The translations under genes and the position numbers were made by a program. A stretch of 64,000 nt of DNA from Corallococcus coralloides DSM 2259 (GTDB lineage Bacteria; Myxococcota; Myxococcia; Myxococcales; Myxococcaceae): positions 2,232,001 through 2,296,000 of the forward strand of contig NC_017030.1 in the NCBI RefSeq assembly GCF_000255295.1. The letters run 5' to 3'. Below the pieces are notes generated by a model. That model was not told the DNA's origin. It saw only the letters and a program-made list of their open reading frames with translations, and did not search any database. Of this stretch, positions 18,890 to 27,197 are shown one piece after another (positions within the stretch are counted from its first letter, which is position 1; every line of letters starts with the position of its first letter).

Positions 18890-19399
18890 ATGGCCGCACC
18901 AATGTTCACGGTGAACACGCACCGGCACGACCCGTACCGGACCTTCAAGTTCCAACTGCTCATCGACGGCCGTCCGGTGGCCGGGCTCAAGAAGATGGGC
19001 GCCCTGAAGAAGAAGACGGAGGCCATCAAGTGGCGCACGGCGGGAGACCCGTCGCACGAGCGCATCCTGCCGGGAGGCACCAGCTACGACCCCATCACCC
19101 TGGAGCAGGGGCTGACGCATGACCCCGTGTTCGAGGCCTGGGCCGCCCTGGTGAACAACGTCGAGGGTGACGCGGCGATGTCCTTGAAGAACTTCCGCAA
19201 GGACCTCGTGCTCAACGTCCTCAACCTGCAGGGGCAGGTGGCCATCTCCTACAAGATCCTCCGGGCCTGGGTGTCGGAGTACCAGGCGCTGCCGGACCTG
19301 GACTCGCAGGCGATGAACACGGTGGGCATCCAGACGCTCACGCTCCAGCACGAGGGCTGGCAGCGTGACACGAGCGTGGCCGAGCCCGCGGAGACCTGA
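18890..19399 (+). CDS. tail tube protein (T4 gp19-like)
   Basis: 169 residues with a GAGGTGATGAG ribosome site, 23 bp after the sheath. It fits the T4 gp19/Hcp-like tube family in length and in motifs: an early Phe-Lys-Phe-Gln-Leu-Leu-Ile-Asp strand, a Trp-Arg-Thr-Ala-Gly-Asp turn, and a late Glu-Tyr-Gln-Ala-Leu-Pro segment. Hexamers stack to form the inner tube pushed out by the sheath. Only one tube gene is visible. Its stop overlaps the next start. Confidence 0.93.
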   Translation: MAAPMFTVNTHRHDPYRTFKFQLLIDGRPVAGLKKMGALKKKTEAIKWRTAGDPSHERILPGGTSYDPITLEQGLTHDPVFEAWAALVNNVEGDAAMSLKNFRKDLVLNVLNLQGQVAISYKILRAWVSEYQALPDLDSQAMNTVGIQTLTLQHEGWQRDTSVAEPAET

Positions 19400-20199
19400 T
19401 GCTGCTGCCGGGTGGACTCCTCCGCGCCGGCGCGCTCCGGCGACAGTTCTCCTTCCGCGAACCGGACGGAGTCCTCGAGCTGGAGCTCGCGGAGCTGGCG
19501 CGGGGGCGCGGGTCGCTGCCGCGCAAGGTCTCGCGGGTGCTGGCGGCGGCGCTGGAGCACGTGGGCGGTGCTCCGGTGGACGGGGTGCTCGCGGGTGAGC
19601 TGTGTGTCGCGGATCGCCAGTTCCTGATGCGGGGACTGGAGCGGCTGCTCGGCCTGGAGCGGCCGTGGCACACGGTGGTGTGCGGCGCGTGCGGCGAGCG
19701 GTTCGACTTCGAGCTGCCGGTGTCGCGCCTGCCGGTGAAGCAGGCGGGGGAGGGCTTCCCCTTCGCGGAGGTGGAGACGGGGCAGGGGCGGGTCCGGGTC
19801 CGCGTGCCCGCGGGCGCGGACCAGGAGGCCGTCGTGGAGGAAGGGCGGATGGACGCGCACGCGCTGCTGGCGCGCTGCGCGGAGCCGTTGGACGCCTCCA
19901 CGTGGGACGTGACGCGGCTGGATGCCGCGGACGTGCAGCGCATCGACGAGGCACTGGAGGCGGTGTCTCCAGCGGTGGTGACACGGGTCCGGGCGCCCTG
20001 CGCTGCATGCGGGGATGTGCGGGAGGTGGAGGTGGACCCGTATGGGTGCCTGTCCATGGACCCGGAGGCGTTGCTGGAGGAGGTCCACACGCTGGCGTCG
20101 ACGTACCACTGGAGCGAGCGGGACATCCTCGCGCTCCCGAGGCACCGGCGGCGGCGGTACCTGCGTCTCGTGGAACGGGGCGCGGGTGTGACGACGTGA
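19399..20199 (+). CDS. T4-type baseplate hub/chaperone-like protein with Cys pairs
   Basis: 266 residues, with the ATG at 19399 overlapping the tube stop (TGATG). Its position after the tube gene and general composition match the T4-family baseplate assembly protein seen in many eCIS loci. Two Cys-x-x-Cys pairs are visible, Cys-Gly-Ala-Cys-Gly near residue 95 and Cys-Ala-Ala-Cys-Gly near residue 200, with a further Cys soon after, so it may bind zinc. The C-terminus holds a conserved-looking His-x-Trp-Ser-Glu-Arg-Asp-Ile segment. It is probably needed for baseplate assembly rather than being a major structural part. Confidence 0.7.
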   Translation: MLLPGGLLRAGALRRQFSFREPDGVLELELAELARGRGSLPRKVSRVLAAALEHVGGAPVDGVLAGELCVADRQFLMRGLERLLGLERPWHTVVCGACGERFDFELPVSRLPVKQAGEGFPFAEVETGQGRVRVRVPAGADQEAVVEEGRMDAHALLARCAEPLDASTWDVTRLDAADVQRIDEALEAVSPAVVTRVRAPCAACGDVREVEVDPYGCLSMDPEALLEEVHTLASTYHWSERDILALPRHRRRRYLRLVERGAGVTT

Positions 20200-20218
20200 A
20201 ACGACTTTGGAGTCCGCG

Positions 20219-21265
20219 ATGGGGTTTCTGGCTGACATCCTTGCCGATGCGCTCCCGCACCGGGTGCCCGAGGCACCGCTGGATGAGCGGGAGGACACAC
20301 CTGTGTCCGAGGTCGTCGGGGAAGCACCACCGGCGTGGGGCGGAGAGCCCGCCCCCCGGTCCGCGGACCATGACTGGGAGGCCAGGCCTGACTCCGGAAA
20401 CGGAAGTCGAGGTCTGGGAAAGGTGGCTAGCGCAGTGGTCCCTCAGGGGCAGGGCGGCATCCTGGCAGGTGCCGTCCGAGTTCCAGTGGAGGCTGCTGGG
20501 GAACCGGACCGGGAGACCGGTGACGACCCCGACAGCCTTGATTCTCTACCCGACCCGGTCCTGGTGAAGTCACGTGGGGCGGGGGGGGTCGAGGTGCCTG
20601 AAGGCGTGCCCGGACTGACGTCGCTTCCTCGTGGAGCGAAGTTGGAAGAAGGCAGGTCCCAGGACACCGAGCGCCCCTCCGTTCCGCCTCTGGTTTCGAC
20701 AGGCCTGCTCAGGAGAAAGCCACAGGGGTCCGCCACCCCTCCCGCCTTTATGCCGTCCGTGCCTCCGCGTGTTCCGGAGGCTCGAGGTCCATTGATGCTC
20801 GCGTCCCAGGAGGCCGCGCCTGGCCGGTCCTCGGGGCCGGCGGCACCGGGGGGCTTCGTTCAAGAAGCCCCAGCGCCGAAGGGGCGGGCCGCTCCCGGGT
20901 CCGCTTCGTCCGAGTCCGCCGCTTCCGAGTCCGCCGCGTCCGAGACTCCGTCTCGTGCCCAGCGCCCGGTGCCGGGCGCGCCCGCCGCCGAGCAGGAGGC
21001 GCGGGCGATTCCTCGGGACGTCGCGCGCCAGGCTCCGCCGCCAGGGGAGGCCGCGCGAGGGGCCGCTCCGGCGTTGCCGCCAGGGGAGGCCGCGCGAGGG
21101 GCCGCTCCGGCGTTGCCGCCGCGGCGCGAGCTCCAGGAGCCCCGTGTGCACATCGGCGAGGTGCACGTGGTCATCACCGCGCCGGCGCCCGCGCCCGCGT
21201 CTTCCTCCGCGATTCCGGGCCAGGGCTCGGACTTGCTCAACCATTACTACCTCCGGAACGCCTGA
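20219..21265 (+). CDS. Pro/Ala-rich low-complexity eCIS protein
   Basis: 348 residues from the ATG at 20219; an in-frame TTG at 20207 is an alternative. A short ordered N-terminus is followed by about 250 residues rich in Pro, Ala, Glu, Gly and Ser, including repeated Ser-Ala-Ala-Ser-Glu units and two perfect copies of a 13-residue unit encoded by a 39-bp tandem repeat at about 21041-21118. The last 40 residues regain order (Val-His-Ile-Gly-Glu-Val-His-Val-Val-Ile, then a Tyr-Tyr-Leu-Arg end). No catalytic motif. It sits where many eCIS operons have a small conserved protein before the DUF4255 gene; it could also be a short tape-measure or linker protein. Confidence 0.6.
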   Translation: MGFLADILADALPHRVPEAPLDEREDTPVSEVVGEAPPAWGGEPAPRSADHDWEARPDSGNGSRGLGKVASAVVPQGQGGILAGAVRVPVEAAGEPDRETGDDPDSLDSLPDPVLVKSRGAGGVEVPEGVPGLTSLPRGAKLEEGRSQDTERPSVPPLVSTGLLRRKPQGSATPPAFMPSVPPRVPEARGPLMLASQEAAPGRSSGPAAPGGFVQEAPAPKGRAAPGSASSESAASESAASETPSRAQRPVPGAPAAEQEARAIPRDVARQAPPPGEAARGAAPALPPGEAARGAAPALPPRRELQEPRVHIGEVHVVITAPAPAPASSSAIPGQGSDLLNHYYLRNA

Positions 21266-21266
21266 G

Positions 21267-22301
21267 ATGGCCCTGCCTGAATCCTCGGTCTCCGTGGCCT
21301 GCCGCTCGCTGGCGGACTTCGTTCGCGAGAGCTTCCGCCTGCAGGGGCAGACGGTCCGCGTGCCCATTGGCACGCCCGCCGCCGCCGCGCCCGCCACGGG
21401 GGACACGGACCACCGGGTCAACCTGTTCTTCCACCGCTTCGAGCCACCGCCCATGGGCGCGGACGTGTTGCCCGGTCAGCCCTGGTTCCTGCGCGTGCAC
21501 TGCCTGGTGACGGCGTTCGCCGCCGCCGAGGACACGGTGAGCGCGGGGGAGAACGACCTGCGCCTGCTGGGCGAGGTCATCCGCTTCTTCCACGAGAAGC
21601 CCGTCATGGACGCGCTGGACGCCTCCGGCGAGGGGGTCCGCCTGCAGCTCATCTTCCAGCCGCTGAGCCTGGATGACATCAACCGCCTCTGGTCCACGCA
21701 GAAGGACGTCGTCTACCGGCCGTCCGTGGCCTACGAGGTGGCGCTCGTGCCGGTGGTGCCGCGCACGCGCACGCGCGAGGCGCCTCGCGTGGTGTCCGTG
21801 GGGGCACACGTGCAGTCTGGGACACAGCGCGGGCCGGTGCCGGCGGTGCCAGCCTGGACGCCGCCCCTGGCGCGGCTGAGGGTGGATCCCCGGTTGGAGG
21901 ACTGGGCGCCGCAGGTCGGCTTCGTGCGCGCGGGGACCTGCACGCAGAGCCTCGTGTTCGAGGTGGGCAGCCCGGAGCTGGCGGGCTTCACGCCAGAGGT
22001 CGTGGTGGCCGGAGCGGCCGGGGCGAGCGTGCACTTCCGGTGGGACGTCTGGGACCAGGCCCTGGGGTGGCGCACGGTGGACACGGCGGTCGACATGACG
22101 CCGGCCGTGCTGGAGGTGGACCCGGAGCAGCCGCCCGCCGCGTCGCGTGTGCCGGTGCCGCTGCCCTTCTCGGACCATGCGGGACAGGCCGTGCTCTATG
22201 CCGTGCGCCGCTACCGGCGCGCCGCGGACGGACCGGAGGGCGTGGAGCTGGAGGCGCGGGGCAACCCCGTCTTCGTCACCTTGCATGGAGGTGGCGCATG
22301 A
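21267..22301 (+). CDS. DUF4255 (Pvc16-type) tail cap/terminator protein
   Basis: 344 residues; the ATG at 21267 lies just after the previous stop. Residues about 1-190 match DUF4255/Pvc16_N: an opening Ser-Val-Ser-Val-Ala-Cys-Arg-Ser-Leu, a Val-Asn-Leu-Phe-Phe-His-Arg strand and a Leu-Leu-Gly-Glu-Val-Ile-Arg-Phe-Phe-His helix. This family caps the distal end of the tube/sheath in Pvc16-like systems. The C-terminal 140 residues are beta-rich and not recognised. It overlaps the AAA+ ATPase gene, its usual neighbour in eCIS loci. Confidence 0.85.
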   Translation: MALPESSVSVACRSLADFVRESFRLQGQTVRVPIGTPAAAAPATGDTDHRVNLFFHRFEPPPMGADVLPGQPWFLRVHCLVTAFAAAEDTVSAGENDLRLLGEVIRFFHEKPVMDALDASGEGVRLQLIFQPLSLDDINRLWSTQKDVVYRPSVAYEVALVPVVPRTRTREAPRVVSVGAHVQSGTQRGPVPAVPAWTPPLARLRVDPRLEDWAPQVGFVRAGTCTQSLVFEVGSPELAGFTPEVVVAGAAGASVHFRWDVWDQALGWRTVDTAVDMTPAVLEVDPEQPPAASRVPVPLPFSDHAGQAVLYAVRRYRRAADGPEGVELEARGNPVFVTLHGGGA

Positions 22302-23620
22302 GCACGGACCCACTGCGGGCGGAGGTGGAGCGGGTGGAGTTGCTGGGGCAGTGCCTGTCGCGGCTGCGGCAGGGGGCGTCGTTGGAGGACGCGGTGCTGG
22401 AGCGGCTGCGCGAGGCCCAGGCGCGGGTGCGGGGGGCCCGGGAGGATGGCTCGGCGTGGCGCCGGCTCCGCGCGAGCCAGCTCGCTCCCGTCGAGTACGA
22501 CGTGCTGGCCTGCGCGGTGGCGCCCGAGATGGAGCCTCGCGTCGGCTGGCTCTTCCAGCAGCTCCAGCCCGGCGCGGCGCAGCCGGTGTATCCCACGGCG
22601 GCGCTCATCCAGGAGCTGCTCGCATTGCAGCCCGCGGACGGCGCGAGGTTGTCGTCGGTGTTGTCCGAGGACGCGCCCCTGCGGCGCCTGGGGTTGCTGG
22701 AGCGCGACGAGGGAGGCCCCTACTCGCCCATCCGGCCGAGCCGGGGGCTCACGCCGCGCCTGCTCGGAGCCCCGGAGCCGCCCCTGTCGCTCCCGGGCGC
22801 GTTGCGGGTGCCGGGCACGGCGCGCTGGGAGGAGCTGGTGCTTCCGGAGGCGAAGCTGGCGCTCCTGCGGGAGTTCCTGTTGTGGCTCCAGCATCGCGAG
22901 ACGGTGGTGGAGCAATGGGGAGGCCGCGCGATGGGCGGCCCCGTGGCGCTGTTCTCCGGCCCGTCCGGGACGGGGAAGACGTTCGCCGCCTCGGTGCTCG
23001 CCACGACGATGGGCTGGGAGCTGCACCGCGTGGACCTGGGCGCGCTCGTCAGCAAGTACATCGGCGAGACGGAGAAGAACGTCAGCAAGCTCTTCGACTC
23101 GGCCCACGGGCGCGACGTCATCCTCCTCTTCGACGAGGCGGACAGCCTCTTCGGCCGCCGTGGCGAGGTGCGCGAGGCCCGCGACCGGTACGCCAACCAG
23201 GAGGTGAGCCACCTGCTGGCGCGAATCGAGCAACACACGGGGCCGTGCATCCTCACCACCAACCTCAAGGGCAACCTGGACCCGGCGTTCGCCCGCCGCT
23301 TCCAGGTGGTGGTGGAGTTCCCCCGGCCGGACGCCCGCGCGCAGGCGAGGTTGTGGCGGGGGCTCTTGCCGCCGCGCGCGCCGCTGTCGCCGGAGGTGGA
23401 CCCGGAGGTGCTGGGCTCGGCGGTGAGCCTGTCCGGTGGCGGCATCCGCAACGCCGCGCTGCACGCGGCCTATCTCGCCGCGGGCGCGGGGACCCCCATT
23501 GGCATGCGGGAGATCGCGCTCGCGGTGTGGCGAGAGCTGGGCAAGGAGGGGCGCGACGTGTCCGCCTCGGAGCTGGGGCCCTTGCGCAAGCACCTGCCAA
23601 AGGAGCTCGGGCCATGCTGA
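22298..23620 (+). CDS. eCIS AAA+ ATPase (Pvc15-like)
   Basis: 440 residues from the ATG at 22298 (ATGA overlap). The N-terminal 200 residues are helical and variable. The AAA+ core has Walker A Gly-Pro-Ser-Gly-Thr-Gly-Lys-Thr from residue 221, Walker B Leu-Leu-Phe-Asp279-Glu280, and a sensor/arginine-finger region around Pro-Ala-Phe-Ala-Arg-Arg-Phe. Pvc15/Afp15-type ATPases are conserved in eCIS and are thought to help assembly or cargo loading. Its stop overlaps the next small gene. Confidence 0.92.
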   Translation: MSTDPLRAEVERVELLGQCLSRLRQGASLEDAVLERLREAQARVRGAREDGSAWRRLRASQLAPVEYDVLACAVAPEMEPRVGWLFQQLQPGAAQPVYPTAALIQELLALQPADGARLSSVLSEDAPLRRLGLLERDEGGPYSPIRPSRGLTPRLLGAPEPPLSLPGALRVPGTARWEELVLPEAKLALLREFLLWLQHRETVVEQWGGRAMGGPVALFSGPSGTGKTFAASVLATTMGWELHRVDLGALVSKYIGETEKNVSKLFDSAHGRDVILLFDEADSLFGRRGEVREARDRYANQEVSHLLARIEQHTGPCILTTNLKGNLDPAFARRFQVVVEFPRPDARAQARLWRGLLPPRAPLSPEVDPEVLGSAVSLSGGGIRNAALHAAYLAAGAGTPIGMREIALAVWRELGKEGRDVSASELGPLRKHLPKELGPC

Positions 23621-23886
23621 CCATCGACGCGTTGCACCTGCGGCTGCCAGCGGGCTTCGAGCGCCGCGCGGACACGCTCGTCCGGCTCGTCGCGCGCGAG
23701 CTGTCCCGCGTGCACGTGGTGGATGAAGGGACGCACCACGTGCCTTCCGCGCACCTGTCGCTGCACGTGGACCTGTCGCTGCCGGATGGGGAGGTGGCCT
23801 CGCGCATCGCCCACGCGCTCGTCACCCATGTCAGGGGCGCGGTGGAGACTGGCCGGGTCGAAGAGGAAGGAGGCCGCGGATGGTGA
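23614..23886 (+). CDS. small eCIS-associated hypothetical protein
   Basis: 90 residues, ATG at 23614 inside the 3' end of the ATPase gene; its own stop overlaps the next gene. It begins Met-Leu-Thr-Ile-Asp-Ala-Leu-His-Leu-Arg-Leu-Pro and has a His-Leu-Ser-Leu-His-Val-Asp-Leu strand, suggesting a small alpha/beta fold. No family recognised. The tight overlaps on both sides argue that it is a real, co-translated component. Confidence 0.7.
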   Translation: MLTIDALHLRLPAGFERRADTLVRLVARELSRVHVVDEGTHHVPSAHLSLHVDLSLPDGEVASRIAHALVTHVRGAVETGRVEEEGGRGW

Positions 23887-24527
23887 GGGTGAGCAGGGGC
23901 GCGCTGGTGGAGTACGGCCTGTCCGTGCCTCCCCTGGCGCTGGTGTTCGACTTCAATCCGCGCACGCTCTCGCGCACGCGCACGCTCACCTTGCGCACGC
24001 CGGGGACGCCAGGGCTGCGCGGGGCCTACGACTTCGCGCTGCCCACGGAGACGCCCCGCGTGGCACAGGGCGTGTCGGTCGAGCCGGAGTCGTTCACGCT
24101 GGAGATCCTCCTGGACGCCACCGACCGCATGCACGAAGGCGACGCGGTGGCGGCCACGCTGGGCATCCAGCCGGAGCTGGACACGCTGCGCACGCTGGTC
24201 GAGCCGAAGTCGCAGGGGCCGGGAGGGCTCCAGCTGCTGGCCAGCCTGGGGCTCGGGTCGGAGCGGGCCTTCCAGCGCGAGCAGTTCGCGTCGGTGCTGC
24301 TGTTCGTCTGGGGGGGCCAGGTGCTGCCCGTGTTCCTGACGTCCGTCCGGGTGGAGGAGACGAACTTCCTGCCATCGCTGGTGGCCTACCGGGCGACGGT
24401 GTCGCTCACGTTGCAGGTCATCGAGGGCAACAACCCGTTCTACCTGCGGGAGAAGGCCCGTCAGCTCGTGGGCGCGGCGGTCAACAGCGGCCGGCTCACC
24501 GCGGACCTGCTCAAGGGGGTGCTGTGA
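23880..24527 (+). CDS. CIS tube/baseplate hub adaptor protein (Pvc7-like N-domain)
   Basis: 215 residues, ATG at 23880. It resembles the contractile-injection tube protein that links tube to hub: an opening Pro-Leu-Ala-Leu-Val-Phe-Asp-Phe-Asn-Pro motif, a Glu-Ser-Phe-Thr-Leu-Glu-Ile-Leu-Leu-Asp strand, a Phe-Val-Trp-Gly strand and a closing Asn-Pro-Phe-Tyr. In Pvc7/Afp7-type proteins a LysM domain is fused at the C-terminus; here the LysM part is the separate next gene, so the two together equal one Pvc7 protein. Confidence 0.82.
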   Translation: MVRVSRGALVEYGLSVPPLALVFDFNPRTLSRTRTLTLRTPGTPGLRGAYDFALPTETPRVAQGVSVEPESFTLEILLDATDRMHEGDAVAATLGIQPELDTLRTLVEPKSQGPGGLQLLASLGLGSERAFQREQFASVLLFVWGGQVLPVFLTSVRVEETNFLPSLVAYRATVSLTLQVIEGNNPFYLREKARQLVGAAVNSGRLTADLLKGVL

Positions 24528-24817
24528 TGTTCCCGCGTGACTCGCGGTATGCGAAGGCCCGTGCCTTCGACGAGGACCCGGTGTTGGGGGAGGTGTTCCG
24601 CGGCGTGAGGCCTCGCGCCATCGGCCCGGCCACCGGCGTGTTGGAGCACGTGGTCCGCTCCGGTGAGCGCCTGGATCTGCTGGCGCGCCACTACTACAAC
24701 GACGCGAGGCTGTGGTGGCGCATCCTGGACGCCAACCCGGGCTTCCTCTTCGGCGGCGACCTGACGCTCGACGGCTTCGTGGGCCAGGTCATCCTCATCC
24801 CCCGGGCCACGGAATAG
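24527..24817 (+). CDS. LysM-domain baseplate protein
   Basis: 96 residues, starting in the TGATG overlap with the hub adaptor. Residues about 39-90 form a LysM-like fold (His-Val-Val-Arg-Ser-Gly-Glu-Arg-Leu-Asp, then Trp-Arg-Ile-Leu-Asp-Ala-Asn-Pro). In phages and eCIS this is the gp53/gpX-type element that seats the hub in the baseplate; it need not bind peptidoglycan. Four bases separate it from the next gene. Confidence 0.85.
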   Translation: MFPRDSRYAKARAFDEDPVLGEVFRGVRPRAIGPATGVLEHVVRSGERLDLLARHYYNDARLWWRILDANPGFLFGGDLTLDGFVGQVILIPRATE

Positions 24818-24821
24818 CGCC

Positions 24822-25952
24822 ATGCTGGCCGACCTGTTCAGCGAGCGCTTCCGGGCACCCGTCGAGTGCGCCATCGAGGTGCGAGGCCGTCCCATCACCT
24901 CGCTCTATCCGTTCCTGCGCGAAGCCCGCGTGGAGATGAGCCGCGACCGGGTCGGCGTGGCGACGCTCGTCTTCGACACGCGCCGCGACGAGAGCGGGCG
25001 CTGGACGGTGCAGGACGCGGAGGTCCTGGCCCCCTGGGAGCCCATCCTCATCGAGGCCCGCTTCGGTCAGCGCACCGAGGAGGTGCTGCGGGGCTTCGTG
25101 CGCGAGGTGCGCGCGGACTACCCCGAGGACATGGGCACCGCCCGCGTCACGGTGTCCTGCCAGGACGAATCGCTGGCGATGGACCGCGAGCACGTGCGGC
25201 GCGTGTGGGGCGCGGAGGTCCCCACGTCGGACGGCGTGCTGCTGGCGGAGATCGCCGCGCGCCACGGTCTGGCGGTGGACCCCACCAGCGGCGCCGGCCT
25301 GAGCGGCTTGGTGGTGCCGCAGGACTCCTCCGACATCCGGTTCCTGCGTGCCCGGGCCGAGGCCAACGGGTACGAGCTGCTGGTCCGGGGGGGCGTCATC
25401 TACTTCGGCCCCATGCGGCTGGACGCCGAGCCCCAACCGACCATCCGCGTCTACGCGGGCCTGGACACGCACTGTCGCGCGTTGAGCGTCACCACGGACG
25501 GGCACCGCCCGAACACGGTGGCGGTGGACCTGGCCCCCTTGTCGGGCGCGGAGCCACGCCGGCAGGAGGTGACGCCGGACCTCCCGCTGCTCGGGACCCG
25601 ACAGGCGCACGGTGGACGTGAGGGGCGCGACTTCACGTGGCTGCTCACCCGCGAGGGGGCCGTGGACGAGGAGGAGCTGCTCGCCCGGGCCCGGCGCAAG
25701 GTGAACGACTTCTCCCTGCGCGTGCGCGCGGAAGGGGAGCTGGACGGCACGGCCTACGGCCATGTCCTCAAGGTGGGCCAGCCCGTGGGCGTGGACGGCG
25801 TCGGTGAGTGGCTGGGCGGCATCTACTACGTGGACGCCGTCACGCATGTCTTCTCTCACGAGGGTTACCGGCAGGGGCTGCGCCTCCTGCGCAATGCCTA
25901 CGGGGACAACCTCGGGGGCGGGGCGCTCAACGTGCTGGGAGGTCTCCTGTGA
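24822..25952 (+). CDS. baseplate hub protein (gp27 / phage late control D-like)
   Basis: 376 residues. It matches the trimeric hub family that makes up the first part of VgrG: an early Arg-Val-Glu-Met-Ser-Arg-Asp segment, a Gly-Phe-Val-Arg-Glu-Val strand, a Phe-Leu-Arg-Ala-Arg-Ala-Glu-Ala-Asn-Gly-Tyr helix and a final His-Val-Phe-Ser-His-Glu-Gly-Tyr-Arg motif. Hub and spike, fused in T6SS VgrG, are separate genes here, as in phages and eCIS. The stop overlaps the GTG start of the spike gene. Confidence 0.88.
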   Translation: MLADLFSERFRAPVECAIEVRGRPITSLYPFLREARVEMSRDRVGVATLVFDTRRDESGRWTVQDAEVLAPWEPILIEARFGQRTEEVLRGFVREVRADYPEDMGTARVTVSCQDESLAMDREHVRRVWGAEVPTSDGVLLAEIAARHGLAVDPTSGAGLSGLVVPQDSSDIRFLRARAEANGYELLVRGGVIYFGPMRLDAEPQPTIRVYAGLDTHCRALSVTTDGHRPNTVAVDLAPLSGAEPRRQEVTPDLPLLGTRQAHGGREGRDFTWLLTREGAVDEEELLARARRKVNDFSLRVRAEGELDGTAYGHVLKVGQPVGVDGVGEWLGGIYYVDAVTHVFSHEGYRQGLRLLRNAYGDNLGGGALNVLGGLL

Positions 25953-26770
25953 CGCCAGAGCTGCTCACGGAGCTCGTCCGGCATACGCGCGACAAGTACT
26001 TCGGCAAGTACCGGGGCTTCGTCGTGGACAACCAGGACCCGGAAGGACTGGGGCGCCTCAAGCTGCGGGTGCCGTCGGTGCTGGGCGCCGAGCCCTCGCC
26101 CTGGGCGCTGCCCTGCGTGCCCTTCGGTGGCGCCGCGGGACATGGCTGGTTCGCCATTCCGGAGGTGGATGCCCAGGTGTGGGTGGAGTTCGAGGAGGGG
26201 GACCTGCGCAGGCCCATCTGGACGGGGACGTTCTGGCAGAAGAAGGAGGACGTGCCGGAGGACGCGGCGAAGACGCCTCCCACCACGCGCCTGCTGCGCA
26301 CGCCCGCGGGCCACGTGTTGCGGTTCGACGACGCGAAGGACGAGGAGGCGGTGCTGCTCCACCACCCGAAGGGGGCCGAGCTGAGCATCGACCCGAAGGG
26401 GACGGTGGCGCTGACGGACGCCAAGGGCGCCACGGTGGTGCTGGACGCGGAGGGCGAGGAGCTGCGCGTCGAGGACAGTCACGGCAACTCGCTCGTCCTG
26501 TCCTCCAGCGGCGTGCGGGTGGAGGACTCGCACGGCAACACCATCGAGACCGCGTCCTCGGGGGTGAAGGTGAAGGGCCAGCAGGTGGTGGTGGAGGGGA
26601 CGCAGGTGCTCTTGGGCGGCAGTGGCGGGGAGCCCGTCATCAAGGGGCAGAGCTTCCTCACCCTGTTCGCCACGCACGTGCACACCTCGTCGGCGCCGGG
26701 GGGCCCCACGTCGCCGCCCATCCCCCAGGGCGAGATGAGCACGCTGTCGACGTCGGTGATGACGAAGTGA
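25949..26770 (+). CDS. baseplate assembly/spike protein (gpV/gp5-like)
   Basis: 273 residues, GTG start at 25949 inside the hub stop. The N-terminal OB-fold is clear: Gly-Phe-Val-Val-Asp-Asn-Gln-Asp-Pro-Glu-Gly-Leu-Gly-Arg-Leu, a Trp-Ala-Leu-Pro-Cys segment and a Val-Trp-Val-Glu-Phe-Glu-Glu-Gly-Asp strand. From about residue 125 repeated short strands (Val-Glu-Asp-Ser-His-Gly-Asn appears twice) predict a beta-helical needle. No separate PAAR-tip gene is seen; the end has a His-Val-His-Thr motif of the kind that may bind metal at the tip. Confidence 0.9.
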   Translation: MTPELLTELVRHTRDKYFGKYRGFVVDNQDPEGLGRLKLRVPSVLGAEPSPWALPCVPFGGAAGHGWFAIPEVDAQVWVEFEEGDLRRPIWTGTFWQKKEDVPEDAAKTPPTTRLLRTPAGHVLRFDDAKDEEAVLLHHPKGAELSIDPKGTVALTDAKGATVVLDAEGEELRVEDSHGNSLVLSSSGVRVEDSHGNTIETASSGVKVKGQQVVVEGTQVLLGGSGGEPVIKGQSFLTLFATHVHTSSAPGGPTSPPIPQGEMSTLSTSVMTK

Positions 26771-26786
26771 GGGAAAGGGACGAGGG

Positions 26787-27197
26787 ATGAGCGAGCCATT
26801 CGATCAGCGTCAGCGCCTGGGGGACCCACCGTGCCTGGCCTTCCCGTTCCGCGTGGAGGCGCAGGGGCCGGCCATCAGCCGGCGCGGCCAGCACGTGCGG
26901 GAGCAGATCGAGCAGGTCCTCTTCACCACGCCCGGAGAGCGGGTGTTCCGCCCGGACTTCGGGGGTGGGGCGAAGATGCTGGTGTTCGAACCCAACGGCA
27001 CGCCGCTGTGGGACGTGACGCGGCGGCGCATGCAGGCGGCGCTGGCGGACGCGCTGCGCGGAGAGGTGGACCCGGGCAGCCTGGAGCTGGAGGTGACGGG
27101 CGAGGACGAGAAGCTCCAGCTCGTCGTGCGCTACCGCCTCACCACGCTGGGGGTTCCCCAGCAGCAGCTCTTCGCGGTGGGAGGCGTCGGTGGCTGA
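26787..27197 (+). CDS. baseplate wedge protein (GPW/gp25 family)
   Basis: 136 residues with a GGGACGAGGG ribosome site. It has the gp25 core: an Ile-Glu-Gln-Val-Leu-Phe-Thr-Thr-Pro-Gly-Glu-Arg-Val-Phe-Arg-Pro-Asp-Phe-Gly motif near residues 40-60. gp25 starts sheath assembly on the baseplate in all contractile systems. It overlaps the next gene by 8 bp. Confidence 0.93.
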   Translation: MSEPFDQRQRLGDPPCLAFPFRVEAQGPAISRRGQHVREQIEQVLFTTPGERVFRPDFGGGAKMLVFEPNGTPLWDVTRRRMQAALADALRGEVDPGSLELEVTGEDEKLQLVVRYRLTTLGVPQQQLFAVGGVGG

